From DATFES01 sp035457725 (lineage in GTDB: Bacteria > Pseudomonadota > Alphaproteobacteria > CACIAM-22H2): a stretch of DNA of 60,498 nucleotides. The DNA is taken from positions 1 to 60,498 of the forward strand of contig DATIBC010000033.1 in assembly GCA_035457725.1 (NCBI GenBank), read 5' to 3'. A program made the position numbers and the translations under genes. The number at the start of each line of letters is the position of its first letter. Position 1 is the first letter of the stretch. The notes beneath the pieces are model-generated. The model did no database searches. It was given only the letters and a program-made list of their open reading frames with translations, and had not been told where the DNA came from. Shown here piece by piece: positions 17,574 through 26,281 of the stretch.

Positions 17574-19016
17574 ATGCATGGGCGCGGACCTCGCGGCCAT
17601 CTTGGCACCGGTGCGTACGCCGCGGTTTTGGCGTGCTGCGTCGCGCTGGCCGCGGCTCAGGCGGAGGCGCAAGGGCCGCCGGATAAGCGCCCTCCTGCTT
17701 CGCGCATGGAGGCGCAGCTATCCTACGCGCCGCTGGTCAAGCGAACCGCTCCGGCGGTCGTCAATATCTACACCAAGCGCACGGTCCGAACGCTGCCCTC
17801 ACCCCTGTTCAACGACCCGTTTTTTCGCCGCTTCTTCGGCGATCAGTTTCCGGGCGGCGGATCGGAGCGGGTGCAGAATTCGCTCGGCTCGGGTGTGCTC
17901 GTCGATGCAAAGGGCGTCATCGTCACCAACAACCACGTCATCAAGGGAGCGGACGAAATCACCGTGGTCCTCGCCGACCGCCGCGAGTTCGAGGCGACCG
18001 TCCTGCGCGCCGACGAGCGGACGGATCTGGCCATCCTGCGCATCGACGTCGGCGCCGAAGCACTGCCGCGTATCGAGCTGCGCAACTCCGACGAAGTCGA
18101 GGTCGGCGACCTGGTGCTCGCCATCGGCAATCCCTTCGGCGTCGGCCAGACTGTGACGAGCGGGATCGTCTCAGCGGTCGCACGCACCACGGTCGGCATC
18201 GCCGATTTCCGCTTCTTCATTCAGACCGACGCGGCGATCAATCCCGGAAACTCCGGCGGCGCGCTGGTCGCAATGGACGGAAAGCTGATCGGCATCAACA
18301 CAGCGATCTACTCGCGCGACGGCGGCTCGAACGGCATCGGGTTCGCCATCCCGTCCAACATGGTGCGAACCGTACTGGCCGGCGTCGGAAGCGGCGCGCG
18401 TATCGTCCGACCGTGGTTTGGCGCCGACGGCCAAACGGTCACCCCGGATGTCGCCGCGTCGATCGGCCTCGCACGGCCGCGCGGAGTATTGGTTGGCGAA
18501 GTCTATCCAGGAAGCCCGGCGGCCCGCGCCGGCGTCGAGCGTGGCGACGTGATCGTCTCGGTCGACGGGGTCACCATAGACGACGAGCCATCGCTGCGAT
18601 TTCGCATCGCGACGCGCGAGATCGGCGTTCCGGCGCGATTTGTCCTATGGCGCGACGGGCGCGAGCGCGACGTCACCGCGGCGTTGATCGCGCCGCCCGA
18701 GACGCCGCCCCGCGATATAACGCCGCTCCGGGGCAACCATCCGTTGGCGGGAGCCACGCTCGCCAACCTCTCGCCTGCGCTGGCCGATGAAATCGGTTAC
18801 GACGGCGCGCCGCGCGGAGTCATCGTTCTCGAGATCCGGCGCGGCAGCGCCGCGCAGGCGATCCGGCTGGCCCCCGGCGACGTCCTTCTCAAGATCAACG
18901 AGCGCGATCTGCGTTCAGTCGATGACGTCGAGCGCGCGATCCAACGCGACGGGCTGCCGTGGCGCATGCGACTTCGCCGCGGCGAGCGCGTGCTGACCTT
19001 CACGGTGACCGGATGA
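17574..19016 (+). CDS. Periplasmic DegP/HtrA-type serine protease with two PDZ domains
   Basis: This is an envelope quality-control protease of the HtrA family. From ATG 17574 it has 480 aa; a TTG at 17556 would add six. The signal peptide spans about residues 1-33, ending AEAQG. The N-terminal FFRRFFGDQ motif is seen near residue 84. The catalytic triad is visible as His121 (TNNHV), Asp151 (TDLAIL) and Ser227 (GNSGG). Two PDZ-like domains cover about residues 285-375 and 395-478. A TAGAAT -10-like box lies at 17542-17547 but has no good -35. The stop overlaps rarA as ATGA. The exact paralogue (DegP, DegQ or MucD type) cannot be settled by eye. Confidence 0.93.
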   Translation: MHGRGPRGHLGTGAYAAVLACCVALAAAQAEAQGPPDKRPPASRMEAQLSYAPLVKRTAPAVVNIYTKRTVRTLPSPLFNDPFFRRFFGDQFPGGGSERVQNSLGSGVLVDAKGVIVTNNHVIKGADEITVVLADRREFEATVLRADERTDLAILRIDVGAEALPRIELRNSDEVEVGDLVLAIGNPFGVGQTVTSGIVSAVARTTVGIADFRFFIQTDAAINPGNSGGALVAMDGKLIGINTAIYSRDGGSNGIGFAIPSNMVRTVLAGVGSGARIVRPWFGADGQTVTPDVAASIGLARPRGVLVGEVYPGSPAARAGVERGDVIVSVDGVTIDDEPSLRFRIATREIGVPARFVLWRDGRERDVTAALIAPPETPPRDITPLRGNHPLAGATLANLSPALADEIGYDGAPRGVIVLEIRRGSAAQAIRLAPGDVLLKINERDLRSVDDVERAIQRDGLPWRMRLRRGERVLTFTVTG

Positions 19017-20353
19017 GCCGCCGCTCCCCGCGACAAGTCGCCGGCACCAGCTTGTTTCAGGATCAAGCGCCGCGGCCGCTCGCCGACCGGCTGCGTCCGG
19101 AAAGGCTCGAGGACGTGGTCGGCCAGGACCATTTGTTGAAAAACGATGGACCGCTGGCCCGCATGGCGCGCGAGCGCCGGCTGGCGTCGATCATTCTGTG
19201 GGGACCGCCGGGGTGCGGGAAAACGACGATCGCCCGGCTGCTTGCCCGGTCAGTCGACCTCGAATTCGAATTGCTGTCCGCGGTGTTCTCGGGCGTCGCC
19301 GATCTGCGCGAGGTTTTCGCGCGGGCGCGCGAGCGGCGCGCCGTCGGGCGCGGCACGCTGCTGTTCATCGACGAAATCCATCGCTTCAACCGCGCCCAGC
19401 AGGACGGGTTCCTGCCGTATGTCGAGGATGGCACGGTCACGCTCGTCGGAGCGACGACCGAAAATCCCTCCTTCGAGCTCAATGCGGCGCTGCTGTCGCG
19501 TTGCCAGGTGCTGGTTCTCAAGCGTCTCGATCACGATTCCCTCGAGACGCTGCTGGTTCGCGCGGAAAAAGTTTCCGGCGCGCCGCTGCCGCTCGACCCT
19601 GCGGCGCGCGAGGCGCTGATCGCGATGGCCGACGGCGACGGTCGGTATGTCCTCAATCTGGCCGAGGAGCTTTTCGCCCTCAAGCCCGAAAAATCGCTCG
19701 ATCCGGCGGCGCTTGCCCAACTGGTCCAACAACGCGCACCGCTCTACGACAAGGCGCAGGAAGGCCACTACAACCTCATCAGCGCCTTGCACAAATCCTT
19801 GCGCGGCTCGGATACCGACGCGGCCCTCTACTGGCTGGCCCGCATGCTCGCCGGCGGCGAGGAGCCGCTGTACATCGCCCGTCGGCTCGTGCGTTTTGCC
19901 GTCGAGGACATCGGACTTGCCGATCCGCAGGCGGTGGTGCAGGCGCTGGCGGCGAAGGACGTCTATGACTTTCTGGGCACGCCCGAGGGCGAACTCGCCT
20001 TGGCGCAAGCGACGATCTACCTGGCGACAGCGCCAAAATCGAACGCGGCTTACATCGCCTTCGGACAGGCGCGACGCGCGGCGAAGGAATCGGGATCGCT
20101 GATGCCACCGATGCACATTCTGAACGCGCCGACACGATTGATGCGCGATCTCGGCTATGGCGAGGGATACGAATACGATCACGACGCGCCGGAGGCGTTC
20201 TCCGGGCAGAACTATTTCCCCGACGGAATGGCGCGAAAAACGTTCTACCGTCCGGTCGAGCGCGGTTTCGAGCGCGAGATCGCCAAGCGCCTGGAATATT
20301 GGAGCCGGTTGCGCATGGACCGTCGCGACGAGGCCGGAGAGGGCGGAGCATGA
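19013..20353 (+). CDS. rarA: Replication-associated recombination protein A (AAA+ ATPase)
   Basis: RarA/MgsA acts at stalled replication forks and interacts with SSB. It has 446 aa from an ATG that overlaps the upstream stop. The sequence contains LADRLRPERLEDVVGQDHLL, Walker A GPPGCGKTT near residue 64, Walker B LLFIDEIHRF near residue 120, sensor-1 GATTENPSFE, and a C-terminal tetramerisation part with HYNLISALHKSLRGSD and PPMHILNAPT. A longer frame upstream overlaps the protease gene and is not used. Confidence 0.95.
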   Translation: MSRRSPRQVAGTSLFQDQAPRPLADRLRPERLEDVVGQDHLLKNDGPLARMARERRLASIILWGPPGCGKTTIARLLARSVDLEFELLSAVFSGVADLREVFARARERRAVGRGTLLFIDEIHRFNRAQQDGFLPYVEDGTVTLVGATTENPSFELNAALLSRCQVLVLKRLDHDSLETLLVRAEKVSGAPLPLDPAAREALIAMADGDGRYVLNLAEELFALKPEKSLDPAALAQLVQQRAPLYDKAQEGHYNLISALHKSLRGSDTDAALYWLARMLAGGEEPLYIARRLVRFAVEDIGLADPQAVVQALAAKDVYDFLGTPEGELALAQATIYLATAPKSNAAYIAFGQARRAAKESGSLMPPMHILNAPTRLMRDLGYGEGYEYDHDAPEAFSGQNYFPDGMARKTFYRPVERGFEREIAKRLEYWSRLRMDRRDEAGEGGA

Positions 20354-20381
20354 GCGACGGCGCGGCCGATCGTCGCGGCCA

Positions 20382-20777
20382 ATGATCTATTTATGGGTTG
20401 CGCTCGGTAGCGCGCTCGGCGGGGTCGCCCGCTACTGGTGTTCGGGGGTGGTCGCGGCCGCTTTTGGCGAGACGTTTCCCTGGGGTACGATCCTGGTCAA
20501 TGTGGCTGGGTCGTTTGTCATCGGATTCTTTGGCACCTTGACGTCGCCCGACGGGCGACTATTTGTCGGCAGCGACATGCGTCAGTTCGTGATGGCCGGA
20601 CTTTGCGGTGGCTACACGACTTTTTCGTCCTTCAGCGTGCAGACGCTCCATCTGCTACAGGACAGCGAATGGCTGCGCGCCGGATCCAACGTCGTGCTAT
20701 CGGTCGTTCTGTGTCTGGCGGCGGTATGGGCAGGCCATGTGATGGCCGCCGGCATCAACCAACTGAAAGGGTCGTGA
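20382..20777 (+). CDS. crcB: Fluoride ion channel CrcB/Fluc
   Basis: Fluc proteins are dual-topology dimeric channels exporting fluoride. It has 131 aa with four hydrophobic helices. Signatures include GGVARYW near residue 13, the pore Asn in NVAGSFVIGFFGTL, and GGYTTFSSFSVQT with the phenylalanine-box region. ATG 20382 was chosen because the upstream part of the frame overlaps rarA and lacks membrane character. No fluoride riboswitch was recognised upstream, since the gene sits inside a tight operon. Confidence 0.94.
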   Translation: MIYLWVALGSALGGVARYWCSGVVAAAFGETFPWGTILVNVAGSFVIGFFGTLTSPDGRLFVGSDMRQFVMAGLCGGYTTFSSFSVQTLHLLQDSEWLRAGSNVVLSVVLCLAAVWAGHVMAAGINQLKGS

Positions 20778-20783
20778 GCGGTC

Positions 20784-21122
20784 ATGATCCCAAAGAATGC
20801 GATTCTGCTTCGGCTTTTCATCGGCGAGAACGACAAGGTCGACCGCCGGCCGCTCTATGAAGCGATCGTGCTGAAAGCGCGCGAGATGCACTTGGCGGGC
20901 GCCACTGTCTTGCGCGGCCCGATGGGCTTTGGCCATTCGAGCCGTCTGCATACCGCCAAAATTCTGCGCCTCTCCGAAGACCTGCCGATCGTCATCGAGA
21001 TCGTCGACAGCGAAGACAAGATCAGCGCGTTTCTGCCGGAACTGGAGCGCATGATGGGGAGCGGGCTTGTCACGCTCGAGAAGGTGCAGGTGCTTCGATA
21101 CGGCCCCGCGGCGAACGGCTGA
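20784..21122 (+). CDS. DUF190 family protein
   Basis: A 112-aa soluble protein of the DUF190 family, with a ferredoxin-like PII-resembling fold expected for the family. Visible features are LRLFIGENDKVDRRPLYEAIV near the start, GATVLRGPMGFGHSSRLHT (about residues 39-57) and PIVIEIVDSEDKI. DUF190 genes are often adjacent to crcB, and here the spacing is 6 bases. The role is not established; a nucleotide- or anion-sensing partner of CrcB is a reasonable inference. Confidence 0.85.
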   Translation: MIPKNAILLRLFIGENDKVDRRPLYEAIVLKAREMHLAGATVLRGPMGFGHSSRLHTAKILRLSEDLPIVIEIVDSEDKISAFLPELERMMGSGLVTLEKVQVLRYGPAANG

Positions 21123-21141
21123 CCGGCGAGCGCGGCGGCGA

Positions 21142-22113
21142 ATGGGCGTCCAGCAGATCACGATTGGCGTCGAAGACGCCGACCAGCGCGTCGACCGCTG
21201 GTTGAAGCGGCGATTTCCCGGCCTGACCCACGGCCGATTGGAGAAACTGCTTCGCACCGGCCAGATCCGCGTCGATGGCAGGCGAGCGAAGGCGGCGCTG
21301 CGCCTTCTCGCCGGTCAGGTCGTTCGTCTGCCCCCGGGGATCGAGGCTGCGCCAAGCGGCTCTGGGCGTGCGCCGGTCAGCGAGTCCGAGGCGCGTTTCG
21401 TGCGCAGCCTGGTCGTGCATAAGGACGATGACGTTTTGGCGCTTAACAAGCCTCCCGGTTTGGCGGTGCAGGGCGGCAGCGGCACGACGCGCCATCTCGA
21501 TGCCATGCTCGATGCGCTGCGCTTCGAAGCCGCGGAGCGGCCGCGCCTCGTCCATCGTCTCGATCGCGACACGTCAGGCGTGCTGGTGCTCGCGCGCAAT
21601 CGACGCGCGGCCCACAAACTCGCCGAGGCGTTTCGCGCCAGGACCACCCGCAAGCTTTATTGGGCGCTGGTCGCCGGTGTGCCGAAACCGGCGCGCGGCA
21701 CGATCGACATGGCGCTGGCGAAGCGGTCGTCGCCGCGCGGCGAGCGCGTCGCCATGGATGACGACGACGGCAGGCGGGCTATCACGCTCTACGCCACCGT
21801 CGAAGCGCTCGGTAAACGTGCCGCATGGCTCGTGCTCTGGCCGCTTACCGGTCGTACTCATCAACTTCGTGTCCACTGCGCCGAGGCTCTTGGGACGCCG
21901 ATCGTCGGCGACCGCAAATACGGCGCCGCGGCGGCGCGCCTCGGGGGCGACATCGCGGACGGGCTGCATCTTCATGCGCGGCGAATCGACATACCCCATC
22001 CCGCGGGCGGCATGCTGACGATCTCCGCCGTGCTCCCGGCGGCGATGGCCCGCAGCTGGGCCCTCTTCGGGCTCGATGCGGAAGCGGAAATCGATCCTTT
22101 TCCAAGGAGTTAA
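21142..22113 (+). CDS. rluC: 23S rRNA pseudouridine synthase, RluC/RluD family
   Basis: The protein is 323 aa: an N-terminal S4 RNA-binding domain (about residues 18-75) followed by the RluA-type catalytic domain. The catalytic Asp lies in HRLDRDTSGVLVLAR near residue 147. GRTHQLRVHCAEALGTPIVGD is seen further on. ATG 21142 begins MGVQQITIGVEDADQRVD. The choice of RluC over RluD rests on overall look and the crcB-HAD context and is not certain. It is followed by a 65-base spacer before the HAD gene. Confidence 0.85.
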   Translation: MGVQQITIGVEDADQRVDRWLKRRFPGLTHGRLEKLLRTGQIRVDGRRAKAALRLLAGQVVRLPPGIEAAPSGSGRAPVSESEARFVRSLVVHKDDDVLALNKPPGLAVQGGSGTTRHLDAMLDALRFEAAERPRLVHRLDRDTSGVLVLARNRRAAHKLAEAFRARTTRKLYWALVAGVPKPARGTIDMALAKRSSPRGERVAMDDDDGRRAITLYATVEALGKRAAWLVLWPLTGRTHQLRVHCAEALGTPIVGDRKYGAAAARLGGDIADGLHLHARRIDIPHPAGGMLTISAVLPAAMARSWALFGLDAEAEIDPFPRS

Positions 22114-22178
22114 GTCTAGGATATGGAGACTTTCGAACAACGTTTGAATTTCGACGCGGATATACCACAATCGCCGCC

Positions 22179-22871
22179 ATGACTTCCGCCGTACGCCCTG
22201 GTTTGGCGGTGTTCGATTGCGACGGTACACTCGTCGACAGCCAACACTCGATCTTCAGCTGCATGAACGCGGCATTTGGCGCCGAGGGATTGCCGGCGCC
22301 TTCGATCGACTCCGTCCGTCGCGTCATCGGATTGCCGCTGACCGAATGTATGGCACGTCTTGCGCCGGGCGAACACGCGACACGCCACGCGCGACTCACC
22401 GAGGCCTACAAGACGTTCTTCTTCGAATTGCGTCTGCGCCCCGATCATCACGAACCGCTGTTCGACGGCGCGCTCGAGGCGCTCGATGCCCTTGCTTCGT
22501 CGGGCTTTGTCCTTGGCATCGCCACCGGAAAGGCGCGTCGCGGACTGATCGCGGTGCTTGAGCGTCATGGGATCGTCGATCGCTTCATTACGCTGCAGAC
22601 CAGCGATCTCGCTCCCGGCAAACCCTCTCCCGACATGCTGCTTCGCGCGATGGCGGATGCCGACGCCGGCCGCGACGATACGCTGATGATCGGCGACACG
22701 ACTTTCGATATCGTCATGGCGCGCAATGCCGGCGTGCGCGCGATCGGCGTCGGTTGGGGCTACCATCCCGCCGAGGAACTGCACGCCGCCGGTGCCGATG
22801 CGTTGATTGCGAGCTTTGCGGAATTGCCTGACGCCGTCCACCGTCTCCAACGGAGGGTCTCATGCGCTTGA
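22179..22871 (+). CDS. HAD superfamily hydrolase (phosphoglycolate phosphatase-like)
   Basis: The protein is 230 aa with HAD motif I FDCDGTLVDS (about residues 12-21), motif II in GIATGKARRG, and motif III/IV in KPSPDMLLRAM then MIGDTTFDIVMARNAG. The cap type and length resemble Gph/phosphoglycolate phosphatase, but substrate cannot be read. In alphaproteobacteria a HAD gene commonly sits between rluC and ATP12. Its last ten bases overlap the AsmA gene, which suggests coupling. An imperfect inverted repeat lies 30 bases upstream. Confidence 0.88.
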   Translation: MTSAVRPGLAVFDCDGTLVDSQHSIFSCMNAAFGAEGLPAPSIDSVRRVIGLPLTECMARLAPGEHATRHARLTEAYKTFFFELRLRPDHHEPLFDGALEALDALASSGFVLGIATGKARRGLIAVLERHGIVDRFITLQTSDLAPGKPSPDMLLRAMADADAGRDDTLMIGDTTFDIVMARNAGVRAIGVGWGYHPAEELHAAGADALIASFAELPDAVHRLQRRVSCA

Positions 22872-25444
22872 AGGTCGTCCTGGGCGTGGCCGCCGCAGTC
22901 GTCGTCGTTGCGGTGGGTGGCGCCATTGCGTACGTCTCGACGATCGATTTCAACCAGTACAAGGGGCTGATCGCCGATCAGGCCAAGCAGGCCACCGGGC
23001 GCAACTTGGCGATCAATGGCGAGCTCAAGCTCGCGATCGGCCTGTCGCCCGCGGTCGCCGTCGAGGACGTCACGTTCTCGAACGCCTCGTGGGGTTCGCG
23101 GCCGCAGATGGCGCAGATCAAGCGCTTCGAGGCGCAGGTCGCGTTGCTGCCGCTGATTTGGGGGAACATCAACGTCAGGCGGTTGGTGCTGATCGACGCC
23201 GATATCGTGCTCGAGACTGACGCCAAGGGCAAAGGCAACTGGGAGTTCGACACCACGTCCAAGCCGACGGCGCCGGCGACGCCGGCGGCTTCGTCCGCGC
23301 CGGGCGCGCTGCCGACGTTCAACGCCGTCGAGATTCGTAACGCCAAAGTGCTCTATCGCGACGGCAAGACGAAGGAAAGCAAGCAGCTCACGATTGCGCA
23401 CGCCTTGTTGCGCGCCGACAGCGAGACGTCGCCGCTCAATCTCGACGTCGAAGCACAGCTCGACGCGATCAAGTTCAAGCTCTCTGGCGATGCCGGATCG
23501 CTCGCCGCGATGTCGCGCCCGGGGACGCCGGCGCCGGTCAAACTTGCCGGCGAGATCGCCGATATCACGACCTTCAAGCTCGACGGTATTATCCGGGAGC
23601 CTACGGCCGGAAAGGGCTACGATCTGACCATCGCCGCCGAGGGCAAGGAACTGGCCAAGCTCGCCGAGCTTGGCGGTCAAAAAATGACAGCGTTCGGCCC
23701 GTTCAAGATCGATGCGCGGGTCAGCGACGATGCCCCGGGTGGAAATCCCTCGCTACGCAGCATCAAGGCCGAGCTGGGGCGCAAAAGTCTCGTCCTGGTG
23801 AAGGCCGAAGGCGGAGCTCGCGATCCGCTCAATCAGAAGGGCATCGCGCTCACCGCATCGGTCGAGGGCGACGAAATCGGCGCCCTATCCGGATTTTCGG
23901 CGCCAGGGGGAGTGGCGTTGCCGCCGGTTCCGGCCTTCGGACCGTTCCGTGTCAGCGTGCGCGTCGCCAACGCGCAGGGCGACAGGCCGACGATTCCCGA
24001 GCTTCGCGCCGAACTCGGCGCTCCCGAACTGATCAAGATCGCGCTCGACGGATCAGTACGCGATCCGCTGGCACAGTCCGGCGTCACGTTGAACCTGATC
24101 GGCGAAGCCAAAGACCTGCAGGCCGTGGCGGCGAAGCTCGGCACCACCGCTCCGGTCTCCGGCCCGATGAAGCTCGCCGCAAAGGTGCGCGACACGGCGC
24201 CAGGCCACTACGCGGTTTCGGATCTCGCCTTTACGGCGGCGGGCAGCGATGTCGCCGGCGAGGCTACGCTCGCGACGACCGGCCCGAGGCCGGTGGTTAC
24301 GGCGAGCCTGTCGTCGAGCGTGCTGGACATGACCAAGTTCTCGGCGCCGGATGGTGCCAGGGGCGCCGGCGGCCCCCCCGGCAAGGCGCGGCCGGCGGCG
24401 CCGGCGAGGAGCGACCGGGTGTTCAGTGACGATCCTCTGCCTTATGACGCTCTGAAAACAGCCGACGCCGACATCAAATACAAGGCGGCGCAGTTCATCG
24501 GCGCCAGCGGTATGGCCATGCAAAACCTGGCCTTGGCGCTGGCGATCAAGAACGGCGAGCTTAATTTGCGGCCGCTGACCGGACAAGTCAGCGGCGGGAC
24601 GCTCGCCATCGAAGTGGCGCTCGACGCCAATCGCAAGAGCTTCGCGGCGAAGGTCGACGGCAAGTCGATCGATCTCGGCGCGCTTCTCAAATCGACCAAG
24701 ACCACCGACTACCTCGATCGCGGCAAGAGCGACATTCAGGTCGATATCCGCGGCACGGGGCCGTCGATGCGCGCGGTGATGGCTTCCCTCAACGGGTCGA
24801 CGACCATCGTCGTCGGCGAGGGAACAATCGACAGCCGGGTGTTCGACATCGCCGGCGCCGATCTGACCAAGATCCTGGCGCCGCTCTCGGGCGGAGGATC
24901 GAGCGGACGCTCGACGCTCAACTGCGTGGTCAACCGAATGGACATCAAGGACGGCGTCGCCAACACCCGGGTCCTGCTCACCGACACGAGCACGCTTAGC
25001 GTGGTCGGCGAAGGCGTGATCAATCTCGGCACGGAGCAGCTTGGCATGATGCTGCGGCCCAAGGCCAAGGGCACATCGGTCGCTTCGCTGGCGCCGCCGG
25101 TCCGCGTCGGCGGAACCTTGGCGAATCCGAGCTATACCCCCGATCCGGTCGGAACCGCGGCGGCGATCGCTGGCGCGGTCGGCGGCAGCGGCGCGCTGGG
25201 TCCGATCGGAATGTTGGGTGGTGCGGCGGCCGGGGCCGCCGGCGGCGGCGCAAGCGCGCCGACATGTCAACAAGCCCTGGCGCAAATCGGTGCGCGGCCT
25301 TCGGTGCCGGTCGGGTCCAGCGGTCAACCGGCGAGCCAGCCTGCCCAGCAGCCACAGCAACAGCAACAACCGCAGCAACAGCAGCAACCGGCGGGGCCGG
25401 CCGAGCAGCTTCAGCGGGGACTGAAGGGACTGTTCGGGCGCTGA
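22862..25444 (+). CDS. AsmA family outer-membrane-biogenesis protein
   Basis: An 860-aa protein with one N-terminal membrane anchor (about residues 3-25) and a long periplasmic region. AsmA-type proteins are thought to form lipid-transfer grooves between the membranes. The N-terminal AsmA domain has IDFNQYKGLIADQAKQATGR. The C-terminal AsmA_2 domain has GTIDSRVFDIAGADLTKILA near residue 665 and a stretch ending LRPKAKGTSVASLAPPVRVGG. The last roughly 60 residues are low complexity (Gly/Ala, then Gln/Pro with runs of four to six Gln). Substrate is unknown. It starts inside the HAD gene. Confidence 0.85.
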   Translation: MRLKVVLGVAAAVVVVAVGGAIAYVSTIDFNQYKGLIADQAKQATGRNLAINGELKLAIGLSPAVAVEDVTFSNASWGSRPQMAQIKRFEAQVALLPLIWGNINVRRLVLIDADIVLETDAKGKGNWEFDTTSKPTAPATPAASSAPGALPTFNAVEIRNAKVLYRDGKTKESKQLTIAHALLRADSETSPLNLDVEAQLDAIKFKLSGDAGSLAAMSRPGTPAPVKLAGEIADITTFKLDGIIREPTAGKGYDLTIAAEGKELAKLAELGGQKMTAFGPFKIDARVSDDAPGGNPSLRSIKAELGRKSLVLVKAEGGARDPLNQKGIALTASVEGDEIGALSGFSAPGGVALPPVPAFGPFRVSVRVANAQGDRPTIPELRAELGAPELIKIALDGSVRDPLAQSGVTLNLIGEAKDLQAVAAKLGTTAPVSGPMKLAAKVRDTAPGHYAVSDLAFTAAGSDVAGEATLATTGPRPVVTASLSSSVLDMTKFSAPDGARGAGGPPGKARPAAPARSDRVFSDDPLPYDALKTADADIKYKAAQFIGASGMAMQNLALALAIKNGELNLRPLTGQVSGGTLAIEVALDANRKSFAAKVDGKSIDLGALLKSTKTTDYLDRGKSDIQVDIRGTGPSMRAVMASLNGSTTIVVGEGTIDSRVFDIAGADLTKILAPLSGGGSSGRSTLNCVVNRMDIKDGVANTRVLLTDTSTLSVVGEGVINLGTEQLGMMLRPKAKGTSVASLAPPVRVGGTLANPSYTPDPVGTAAAIAGAVGGSGALGPIGMLGGAAAGAAGGGASAPTCQQALAQIGARPSVPVGSSGQPASQPAQQPQQQQQPQQQQQPAGPAEQLQRGLKGLFGR

Positions 25445-25472
25445 GCGCGGATCGCCCGTAGGATGGAACAAA

Positions 25473-26171
25473 GTGCGGCGAGGTTACGGTGACGTTCATG
25501 TGGCGGCGGTGGGCAACGGATTTGGCGTCAAGCTGAATGGCAAGGCGCTCAGGACGTCCGCCGGCACGCCGATGGTCGTTCCTACTCGCGCGCTCGCCGC
25601 CGCCATCGCCGCGGAATGGGCGAACCAAGGAGACCGCTTGCGAATTGATGTGCTGCCGCTGACGCGCATCGCCAGCACCGCTCTCGATCGCGTTGCCGCC
25701 CACCGCGCCGAGTTACGCCGAGAATTGGCGGCGTATGGCGAAACCGAGTTGGTTTGCCATCGCGCCGAGCGACCGCCAGACTTAGTTGCCCGCCAGCGTG
25801 CCGCCTGGCAACCGCTGGTCGATTGGCTTGCCGATCGCTTCGATGCACGTCTGGAAACGACCAAGGGCGTTCTAGCGCGAGAACAGCCGCGCGCCAGCAT
25901 GGCGGCGCTCGCCCGAGCGCTTGAGTCGTACGACGACTGGCGCCTTGCTGCACTTTCCTTAGCTGTCGGCGCCGCCGGATCGCTGGCGATCGGGCTGGCG
26001 TTGATCGAGAGGCGGCTCGATCCGCGGCAGGCCTTCGAAGCCGCTGAACTCGACGCCTCCTACCAAATGGAGGCGTGGGGGGAGGACCACGAGGCTACGC
26101 GGCGCCGGGCCGAGATTCGCGCCGATCTCGAGAGCGCCGCGCGTTTCATTGCCCTGGCCACGGCCACTTGA
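25473..26171 (+). CDS. ATP12 family F1-ATPase assembly chaperone
   Basis: ATP12 helps the F1 alpha subunit assemble and is found in mitochondria and alphaproteobacteria. It has 232 aa from a GTG start. Signatures include GVKLNGKALRTSAGTPMVVP near the start, LAAAIAAEWANQGD, then LPLTRIASTALDR and TELVCHRAERPPDLVARQ, and the C-terminal AFEAAELDASYQMEAWGED. This gene is strong evidence for an alphaproteobacterial host. It precedes pccB by 110 bases. Confidence 0.9.
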   Translation: MRRGYGDVHVAAVGNGFGVKLNGKALRTSAGTPMVVPTRALAAAIAAEWANQGDRLRIDVLPLTRIASTALDRVAAHRAELRRELAAYGETELVCHRAERPPDLVARQRAAWQPLVDWLADRFDARLETTKGVLAREQPRASMAALARALESYDDWRLAALSLAVGAAGSLAIGLALIERRLDPRQAFEAAELDASYQMEAWGEDHEATRRRAEIRADLESAARFIALATAT

Positions 26172-26281
26172 ACCGCCCCAAGGCCGCTGGCGCTGGCGCC
26201 GCGCCGCACGCGGTGGTATCAGCAATCGTCTGGTTGCGGTGGTGCCGTGCCGCCGGATCGATACGCCTGGGGGCCATCGAA

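Noticed and set aside
25350..25392. Short repeated CAGCAA units that might suggest a tandem or CRISPR-like array
   Set aside because: They are in-frame Gln codons of the AsmA-family gene, with no spacers or fixed repeat unit.
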